DNA of 9,682 nt from positions 1 through 9,682 of the forward strand of contig CAMKNF010000068.1 of NCBI GenBank assembly GCA_946414115.1, given 5' to 3'. The DNA is from an uncultured Ruminococcus sp. GTDB lineage: Bacteria; Bacillota; Clostridia; Oscillospirales; Acutalibacteraceae. The position numbers were made by a program, and so were the translations under genes. Each line of letters starts with the position of its first letter. The stretch's first letter is position 1. The notes beneath the pieces are model-generated. The model was given only the letters and a program-made list of their open reading frames with translations, was not told the origin of the DNA and searched no databases. Positions 4,918-9,682 of the stretch are shown here, in pieces.

Positions 4918-6267
4918 TTAAAGGTTGCGGTAGTGCTTTACCCTTCTGTTCTTTTTACTGCGTCTTTTATTTATCTTTGAGGTTATCATATAGCAAATAA
5001 GAATTATTGCGATAATTCCGATTATTACAAGGAACCAGTAGGACTTGAATACAGTTGTGATTACGTTGAGAACAAAAAGTATTCCGCTCATTTCAATCTT
5101 TTCGCTTGAAACAAGATTCACCTTTGCAACCTCCTGTTTTTTGCCGTCGCTTCCCTGATAATAAATTGTAGCCGTTCCGACAACCGTGTCTGTGTCAAGA
5201 GGTGCGTCAACGCTCTCGGGAACGTCTGTTTCAATAATCAGTTCGTCTTTATCCAAATCCTTCGGCACAATTGCGCTAAGGCTTTTTTCGGGAACAAGCA
5301 GAACGGAGTTCTTGCCCCACGCAAGGTTTACCTTTTCCTCACAAACGGGAGTTGACGAGGTTGCTACGGTTTCAAGCTCCAGACTTGTAAGCGCCCACCT
5401 GAACAAATCGGCGGCGTCGGTCATTGTTCCGTAACCCTCGCTGACGCCCTCTTTATACGGAGCGTGAAGCAATACGGCTATGTATGAATATCCGTCGGCA
5501 GTTGCGGTAGTAACAAGGCATCTGCCTGCCTGGTCTGTCGTGCCCGTCTTGATTCCCTTTGCGTACATATAGTAATAATCGCCGCCGTTGTTGGGATCGA
5601 TTAAATAGTTAGTTGTAACAAGCGGATAGTCGTCACCCTCGCAGGTGTATGAGGTAGTGTTCGTAATCTCCGCAAACTTTGGCAGCGTGAGTGCATAGGT
5701 TGCAATCTTGTACATATCACGTGCCGTTGTGTAGTGATTATCATCGTGAAGTCCGTCGGGATTTGCAAAATGCGTGTTTTTGCAGCCGAGCTCCTTTGCC
5801 TTGTCATTCATAAGCTTTACAAAGCTGTCTATATTTCCTCCGCCTACGTAATCGGCAAGCACCATTGCGGCGTCGTTGCCCGAGGGAACCATCATACTGT
5901 AGAGAAGGTCAATTACGCTCATATCCTTGCCGACGTGGTCTGCAACATTTGCAAGCGAACTGCCTGTATTCTCAAGCACTTCGAGCACAGATTTCTTAAT
6001 CGGCACACGTGTGTTTTCAAAATCGTCAATATTTTCCGCAACAATTATGTAGGTCATAATTTTTGTGGTAGAAGCAGGATAGCGCTTTGAATCGGCGTCC
6101 TTTTCGAAAACAACCTGATTCGTATCCATATTGACAAGAAGAATTGAATCCGATTGCGTTTTCACCTTGTTCGGGTACGAAATTGCCCCCGTTGAAACAA
6201 TCGATGACGAAATAATAATTATGAGTGCAAAAAGCAGTGATATTATTTTGATTGACTTTCTTTTCAT
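4918..6267 (-). CDS. D-alanyl-D-alanine carboxypeptidase (peptidase S11, DacA/DacF type)
   Basis: These low-molecular-mass PBPs remove the terminal D-Ala from peptidoglycan pentapeptides outside the cell membrane. The 449-residue protein starts with a Sec signal (MKRKSIKIISLLFALIIIIS, cleavage near 28). The three catalytic motifs are intact: STTK at 66-69 in YPASTTKIMT, SGN at 129-131, and KTG at 240-242 in KGIKTGTTDQAGR. HFANPDGLH (166-174) is typical of the family. A PBP5-type C-terminal beta domain follows (about 300-385). One transmembrane helix (about 409-428) and a strongly basic tail (KINKRRSKKNRR) end the protein, a real membrane span instead of the amphipathic anchor of E. coli PBP5. 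The ATG at 6267 has AAGGGGAG upstream, but the gap of about 11 nt is long. DacA, DacB and DacF cannot be told apart here. Repeats lie on both sides. Confidence 0.93.
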   Translation of the reverse strand: MKRKSIKIISLLFALIIIISSSIVSTGAISYPNKVKTQSDSILLVNMDTNQVVFEKDADSKRYPASTTKIMTYIIVAENIDDFENTRVPIKKSVLEVLENTGSSLANVADHVGKDMSVIDLLYSMMVPSGNDAAMVLADYVGGGNIDSFVKLMNDKAKELGCKNTHFANPDGLHDDNHYTTARDMYKIATYALTLPKFAEITNTTSYTCEGDDYPLVTTNYLIDPNNGGDYYYMYAKGIKTGTTDQAGRCLVTTATADGYSYIAVLLHAPYKEGVSEGYGTMTDAADLFRWALTSLELETVATSSTPVCEEKVNLAWGKNSVLLVPEKSLSAIVPKDLDKDELIIETDVPESVDAPLDTDTVVGTATIYYQGSDGKKQEVAKVNLVSSEKIEMSGILFVLNVITTVFKSYWFLVIIGIIAIILICYMITSKINKRRSKKNRRVKHYRNL

Positions 6268-6346
6268 CAGTCGGTTTTCTCCCCTTTAATATAAAAATAT
6301 CAATTTTACAAACGATAATTTAGCGTTGGAATTACAGCACCGTTGT

Positions 6347-6371
6347 CGTAGGGACACGGCGTGCCGTGTCC
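6347..6371 (+). repeat. Palindromic repeat, family 1 (copy B)
   Basis: It has the same 25 bp as copies A and D, here on the plus strand: CGTAGGG, then GGACACGGC-GT-GCCGTGTCC with overlapping G residues. It forms the left end of the 83-bp composite element. Confidence 0.85.
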
Positions 6372-6372
6372 A

Positions 6373-6399
6373 CACAAAAATTGCATAGCAATTTTTGTG
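6373..6399. repeat. Perfect 12-bp inverted repeat with 3-nt loop
   Basis: CACAAAAATTGC and GCAATTTTTGTG are exact reverse complements around ATA. It occupies the centre of the 83-bp composite element. It is not followed by a T tract outside the stem on either strand, so a terminator role is unlikely. Confidence 0.85.
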
Positions 6400-6402
6400 A
6401 AT

Positions 6403-6429
6403 GGGACGTCTGGGAAGCCGTCCCCTACG
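6403..6429 (-). repeat. Palindromic repeat, family 2 (copy C)
   Basis: Read on the minus strand it begins CGTAGGGGACGGC and ends GACGTCCC, with GGGACG/CGTCCC arms. It matches copy E (6540-6566) at 24 of 27 positions and shares the CGTAGGG head with family 1. Confidence 0.8.
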
Positions 6430-6486
6430 GAAAAGTTTGATTGTAACGATAATGTTGATATAATCGGTTGCATTTGATATCACTAC

Positions 6487-6511
6487 GGACACGGCACGCC
6501 GTGTCCCTACG
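6487..6511 (-). repeat. Palindromic repeat, family 1 (copy D)
   Basis: Its 25 bp are identical to copies A and B, on the minus strand. Its CGTAGGG head faces that of copy E, with 28 bp between them. Confidence 0.85.
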
Positions 6512-6539
6512 ACTAAAAACAAACGTTTCCTCTATATCA

Positions 6540-6566
6540 CGTAGGGGACGGCATCCTTGACGTCCC
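6540..6566 (+). repeat. Palindromic repeat, family 2 (copy E)
   Basis: It begins CGTAGGGGACGGC and ends GACGTCCC on the plus strand, 24/27 identical to copy C. The differences fall in the loop (ATCCTT versus TTCCCA), which is the pattern expected if the stem is what is conserved. Confidence 0.8.
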
Positions 6567-6726
6567 GAAACGTTGCCTATATATCAACTTAAAATTCGGG
6601 CAACCGTTTTATCCAAACAAACCGACTTTTCCACTCGATTTGCCCGCCGAGGCACTCGGCTAAATTATCGTTTATATTACAAAACCAAGTTATAGATTTC
6701 AGCTTGTTAAAACGGATAGTCTGAAT

Positions 6727-8772
6727 TTAATTTAAAGTGTTCTGTCCACCACGCTCGAAAAGCCTGTCAATTTCTGCCCTTAACAGTCTTAACTCGTCAC
6801 AGCGAATATCCTTGTAGGTAAACAGTATATAGTCGGCGATTTTCTGCGAAAGCTCCAGACTTTTAGTGTCCGCAAAATCAGCTATCGTCATCTGCGGAAG
6901 TCCGTGCTGGCGTTCTCCGAAAAAGTCGCCCGGACCTCTCATTTTTAGATCCTCGTCGGCAATTTTAAATCCGTCGTTTGTTGAGCAAAGCACCTCAAGC
7001 CTTGCTTTTGTTGTAGGCGTTGTCTTGTCGCTTACGAGAATACAGTAGGACTGAAACTCTCCTCTGCCGACTCTGCCCCTTAACTGATGAAGCTGGGAAA
7101 GTCCGAAACGCTCTGCGTTTTCAATGACGATTACAGACGCATTCGGAACGTCAACGCCAACCTCAATTACAGTTGTGGCAACGAGCAGTGAAAGCTCGCC
7201 CGAGGCAAATTTGCCCATTATCTCGTCCTTTTCGTCCGACTTCATTTTGCCGTGAACAATGCCGACAGGTATGTCGGAAAATTCCTTGAGCATAAGCTCG
7301 GCGGCGTATTCCTCGGCTGACGCCACGTTCTCAAGCTCGCCCTCCTCAACAAGAGGGCAAACTATGTACGCCTGTCTGCCGGCTGAAATTTCACTTCTTA
7401 TAAAATTATATATCCTCTTGCGCTGTGAAGCGCTCATAAGCACTGTTTTTACGGGCTTTCGTGAGGGCGGAAGCTCGTCGATTACCGAGATGTCGAGGTC
7501 GCCGAAGATTATCAGACCGAGCGTTCTCGGAATGGGCGTTGCGCTCATTACAAGCAGATGAGGGTTTTCGCCCTTACCGAGCAGTTTTGCACGCTGTGCA
7601 ACTCCGAAACGATGCTGTTCGTCCGTTACGGCAAGACCGAGATTTTTAAACTCCGTTTTGTCGGTTATAAGTGCGTGAGTGCCGATTACAAGGTCGATTT
7701 CTCCGTCTGAAAGCTCCTGCCTTACACGCTTTTTCTCCGACTCCTTTTGTGCTCCCGTGAGCAGTGCAACCTTTATGTCGGTGTTTTCAAAAAGCTTTTT
7801 GAAGGTTTCGTAGTGCTGGTTTGCAAGGATTTCCGTCGGTGCCATAAAAGCCGCCTGAAATCCGTTTTTGACTACCGTATAGCAGACCGAAGCAGCAACG
7901 GCGGTTTTGCCCGAGCCTACGTCACCCTGAACAAGTCTGTTCATAGCCGAGGTTTTTGTAAGCATATCCTTTAAACAGTCGGAAACTGCTCTTTTTTGCG
8001 CATTCGTAAGCGTGAACGGCAGAAGCATTTCGAACTCGGATGAAAAGCTCATTGTGATTTTCACACCGCTTTCTCCCCTGCTGTGCTCCCGAAGGTTTCT
8101 CATACCGAGATTCAGAACTACAAGCTCTTCGGTAACAAGACGCTTGCGTGCCTTTTCAAGACATTCTCTGTTTTTCGGAAAATGTATGTCGTTTAACGCC
8201 TGCTTTAAATCGCATAAATCAAAAATGTGCCTGACCTGCTCGGGAAGAGGGTCGTTGACAGTTTTAGGCAAAAGCGAAAGCGCCTGCTTTACTGCATTTG
8301 AAATTGTCTTGCTGAAAAGTCCTGCTGTCTGACGGTAAACAGGGTGAATTTTTGCTCCGTCACTTGCGAGTGAAAATGTGGGAGAAATCATCTGAGCGCC
8401 GTAGGAATCGACTGTTATTCTTCCGTAAAAGAAATATTCTTCTCCGCCTTTCAGCATTGAGCTTATGTATCTGTTGTTAAAAAATACAATCTGCAAAGAG
8501 CCTGAATCATCATACACCATACCCTTTGAGATAATCCGTCCTCCGCTTATAAGTGAGTCGGAAATCGGAGTGGCAAGCACTGCTTTGATACAGCACAGAC
8601 TGCCGTACTGTAAATCCGAGATTTTTTCAACAGTACTCCAGTCCTCGTAGGCACGAGGATAGAAATTGAGCAGACTGCCGACGCTGGTTATTCCGAGCTT
8701 TGCAAAAAGTTCGGCACGTTTTTTGCCTATTCCGTTTAAATTTGAAATCGGCATTTTATAAAGTGAAGCCAT
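6727..8772 (-). CDS. recG: ATP-dependent DNA helicase RecG
   Basis: RecG is a superfamily 2 helicase/translocase that remodels stalled replication forks and Holliday junctions. The protein has 681 residues, normal for the family (B. subtilis about 682). The N-terminal wedge domain has a helix-hairpin-helix-like ISNLNGIGKKRAELFAKLG and an OB fold (about 55-135). Walker A is GDVGSGKT (about 283-290), Walker B DEQHRFG (about 383-389), motif III SATPIPRT (about 409-416), and motif VI QLRGRVGRG (about 562-570). The C-terminal MRGPGDFFGERQHGLP is a RecG hallmark. The open frame reaches a GTG at 8787 but that start lacks a ribosome binding site and overlaps terminator sequence; ATG 8772 has GAAAGG at 7 nt and is chosen. 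It follows a fakA gene, as in B. subtilis, where yloV lies a few genes upstream of recG. Confidence 0.98.
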   Translation of the reverse strand: MASLYKMPISNLNGIGKKRAELFAKLGITSVGSLLNFYPRAYEDWSTVEKISDLQYGSLCCIKAVLATPISDSLISGGRIISKGMVYDDSGSLQIVFFNNRYISSMLKGGEEYFFYGRITVDSYGAQMISPTFSLASDGAKIHPVYRQTAGLFSKTISNAVKQALSLLPKTVNDPLPEQVRHIFDLCDLKQALNDIHFPKNRECLEKARKRLVTEELVVLNLGMRNLREHSRGESGVKITMSFSSEFEMLLPFTLTNAQKRAVSDCLKDMLTKTSAMNRLVQGDVGSGKTAVAASVCYTVVKNGFQAAFMAPTEILANQHYETFKKLFENTDIKVALLTGAQKESEKKRVRQELSDGEIDLVIGTHALITDKTEFKNLGLAVTDEQHRFGVAQRAKLLGKGENPHLLVMSATPIPRTLGLIIFGDLDISVIDELPPSRKPVKTVLMSASQRKRIYNFIRSEISAGRQAYIVCPLVEEGELENVASAEEYAAELMLKEFSDIPVGIVHGKMKSDEKDEIMGKFASGELSLLVATTVIEVGVDVPNASVIVIENAERFGLSQLHQLRGRVGRGEFQSYCILVSDKTTPTTKARLEVLCSTNDGFKIADEDLKMRGPGDFFGERQHGLPQMTIADFADTKSLELSQKIADYILFTYKDIRCDELRLLRAEIDRLFERGGQNTLN

Positions 8773-8779
8773 TTTTATA

Positions 8780-8785
8780 CCTTTC
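8780..8785 (-). promoter_or_regulatory. Ribosome binding site that fixes the recG start at 8772
   Basis: GAAAGG on the minus strand lies 7 nt before the ATG at 8772. It overlaps the end of the T-rich tract of the upstream terminator. Nothing comparable precedes the alternative GTG at 8787. Confidence 0.7.
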
Positions 8786-8817
8786 ACAAAGAAAGGGCAT
8801 GACGCAATATCATGCCC
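8784..8817 (-). terminator. Rho-independent terminator between fakA and recG
   Basis: GGGCATGA (8817-8810) pairs perfectly with TCATGCCC (8802-8795) on the minus strand around a 7-nt loop, followed by TTTCTTT (8794-8788). It starts 11 nt after the fakA stop. The tract is interrupted by one C, so termination may be partial. The other strand also has T-rich sequence after the stem, but no gene comes in from that side. Confidence 0.78.
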
Positions 8818-8828
8818 ATGTTTGGTTT

Positions 8829-9682
8829 TTATTCAACACTTAAAATGAAGTAGTAAACAGGCTGGTCGCCCTTGACAAGCGAGATGTCGGTGCGTGAGCC
8901 GAACTTGTCACGAAGCTCCTCGTACGCCTTGTTTGCGTCCTCCTCGCTTACCTCTTCACCGTAAATCAGGGTAATAAACGAGGTTTCACGGTTTACCATA
9001 TTTTTAGCAAGCTTTACAAGAGCCTTTACAGCGCTCTTTTCGGTAATTGTGAGCTTGCCGTTTTCAAGAGCAATTATGTCGCCCTCTTTGATTTTCTTTC
9101 CGCCGAACTCACTGCTGCGTGCGGCAAAGGTTACAAGTCCCGTACCTACGTTCTGTGCGGAATCCATCATAAGCTGTGCGTTGCTTTCAGCCGAAATTTC
9201 GGGATCAAAATTGAGCATAGCCGTCATTCCCTGCGGAATTGTACGGGTGGGAACGATTACAACGTTTCTGTCCGTCACCATCGGAACAGTCTGTTCAGCC
9301 GCAAGAATGATGTTCTTGTTGTTGGGAAGAACAATTACGTTCTTTGCAGGCGTGGCCATAACAGCCTCGTAAATATCGTCGGTGCTGGGGTTCATACTCT
9401 GACCACCCGAAACTACGTTTGTACAGCCTAAATCCTTGAAAAGCTCCTTTAAGCCTTCGCCTGCCGCAACAGCAACAAAGCCTATATCGTCAACAGGCTC
9501 GGCGGGAGTGAATACCTCTTTTTCAGCCTTCTTTGATTTCTTAACGTTTTTATGCTGTTCCTTCATATTCTCAACCTTTGTGGTGAGAAGCTGACCGAAC
9601 TCAAGTCCCTTTGTAAGCGCATTACCCGGCTGTTCGGTGTGAACGTGAACCTTGATGATTTCCTCGTCGCTTACTACAACAA
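8829..9682 (-). CDS. fakA: Fatty acid kinase catalytic subunit FakA (YloV, DAK2-domain family), 5'-truncated
   Basis: FakA phosphorylates FakB-bound fatty acids to acyl phosphates, feeding exogenous fatty acids into phospholipid synthesis in the cytoplasm. About 283 residues, the C-terminal half of a protein usually near 550, lie in the window; the N-terminal DhaL/DAK kinase domain is beyond the edge. The frame is open to 9682, and the residues before the first in-frame ATG (9566) are clearly family sequence: SDEEIIKVHVHTEQPGNA and GLEFGQLLTTKVENMKEQ. The ATG is therefore internal. Further family features are VAAGEGLKELFKDLGC, VSGGQSMNPSTDDI and NVIVLPNNKNIILAAEQ, then the C-terminal domain ending in YYFILSVE. 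A Lys-rich linker (HKNVKKSKKAEKE) separates the middle and C-terminal domains. A terminator and recG follow directly. Confidence 0.94.
   Translation of the reverse strand, partial: VVVSDEEIIKVHVHTEQPGNALTKGLEFGQLLTTKVENMKEQHKNVKKSKKAEKEVFTPAEPVDDIGFVAVAAGEGLKELFKDLGCTNVVSGGQSMNPSTDDIYEAVMATPAKNVIVLPNNKNIILAAEQTVPMVTDRNVVIVPTRTIPQGMTAMLNFDPEISAESNAQLMMDSAQNVGTGLVTFAARSSEFGGKKIKEGDIIALENGKLTITEKSAVKALVKLAKNMVNRETSFITLIYGEEVSEEDANKAYEELRDKFGSRTDISLVKGDQPVYYFILSVE

Larger units (their letters stand above)
6347..6429. mobile_element. 83-bp composite palindromic element (MITE-like, tentative)
   Basis: It joins copy B of repeat family 1, a perfect 12-bp hairpin, and copy C of family 2 in opposite orientation. 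The outer ends are CGTAGGG (6347-6353) and CCCTACG (6423-6429), a 7-bp inverted repeat that continues imperfectly as GACACGGC versus GGACGGC. As single-stranded DNA or RNA it would fold into three adjacent hairpins. Size and symmetry fit small palindromic intergenic elements; mobility is inference. Confidence 0.5.
6310..6673. repeat. Perfect 15-bp inverted repeat bounding the repeat cluster
   Basis: AAACGATAATTTAGC at 6310-6324 and its exact reverse complement GCTAAATTATCGTTT at 6659-6673 enclose 334 bp that include all the palindromic repeats of this spacer. The match stops sharply on both sides. The arrangement looks like terminal inverted repeats of a small non-autonomous element, but no target-site duplication is evident and no transposase is encoded. 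Confidence 0.55.
6268..6726. other. 459-base gene-free stretch filled with palindromic repeats
   Basis: Between recG and the carboxypeptidase gene I find no coding signal. Open frames here run through repeats and lack ribosome binding sites. Contents from left to right are the carboxypeptidase leader (a weak TTCCAA-17-TAAAAT promoter is possible at 6303-6331, minus strand), an outer 15-bp inverted repeat, a composite 83-bp palindromic element, two more repeat copies, and a GCCGAG-GCA-CTCGGC hairpin (6646-6660). No intrinsic terminator with a T tract is seen after recG. Confidence 0.7.

Noticed and set aside
6286..6522. 78-codon open frame on the minus strand through the repeat region
   Set aside because: It consists largely of translated palindromic repeats and has no ribosome binding site or recognisable protein features.
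6347..6566. CRISPR array
   Set aside because: Repeats are in mixed orientation, irregularly spaced, of two families, and no cas gene is nearby.
6646..6660. GCCGAG-GCA-CTCGGC hairpin as the recG terminator
   Set aside because: A perfect 6-bp stem, but the minus strand continues GGGCAAAT with no T tract.
8773..8787. GTG at 8787 as the recG start
   Set aside because: There is no ribosome binding site before it and it lies in the terminator tail; the ATG at 8772 has GAAAGG at 7 nt.

Overview
The window reads as a contig end from a spore-forming-type Bacillota, most likely class Clostridia and perhaps a gut Oscillospiraceae/Ruminococcaceae-like genome. That is inferred from the moderate-to-low GC coding sequence, AT-rich spacers, strong AGGAGG-type ribosome binding sites, the mraZ-rsmH-ftsL-PBP cluster and the fakA-recG neighbourhood. 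No species can be named. All ten supported genes lie on the minus strand, so transcription runs from high to low coordinates.

Layout, right to left (the direction of transcription). 9682-8829 is the 3' half of a fakA/yloV-type fatty acid kinase gene, still open at the window edge. It ends at an intrinsic terminator, followed at once by recG (8772-6727). 6726-6268 is a 459-base gene-free stretch packed with short palindromic repeats of two related families, bounded by a perfect 15-bp inverted repeat. 6267-4918 is a secreted, membrane-anchored D,D-carboxypeptidase of the DacA/DacF type. 4917-4714 holds a third copy of one repeat and a 7-bp tandem repeat. 4651-4193 is nrdR with its own promoter and terminator. 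4069-3659 is a small membrane-anchored protein of unknown function, also a self-contained unit with promoter and terminator. 3410 onward is the division and cell-wall (dcw) cluster: a mraZ promoter, three 10-bp-phased GTG boxes that look like a MraZ operator, mraZ, rsmH, a second promoter with a long leader, ftsL, an intrinsic terminator, and a class B PBP (ftsI/pbpB/spoVD type).

The first 46 bases are not genomic. They match the 3' 46 nt of the Illumina P5/TruSeq universal adapter. Translated through the junction, they give the PBP a false tail ending in GRASCRERV, so the PBP gene is cut off at base 47 just before its catalytic serine motif.

Functionally most of the window is core metabolism: septal peptidoglycan synthesis (FtsL, PBP), peptidoglycan trimming (carboxypeptidase), ribosome maturation (RsmH), dcw autoregulation (MraZ), control of ribonucleotide reductase (NrdR), fork repair (RecG) and exogenous fatty acid activation (FakA). 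I see no phage, CRISPR, toxin-antitoxin or novel defence system. The items most worth checking are the adapter chimera, the MraZ operator, the subdivision of the dcw cluster by an internal promoter and terminator, the terminator that abuts the recG ribosome binding site, and the intergenic palindrome families.
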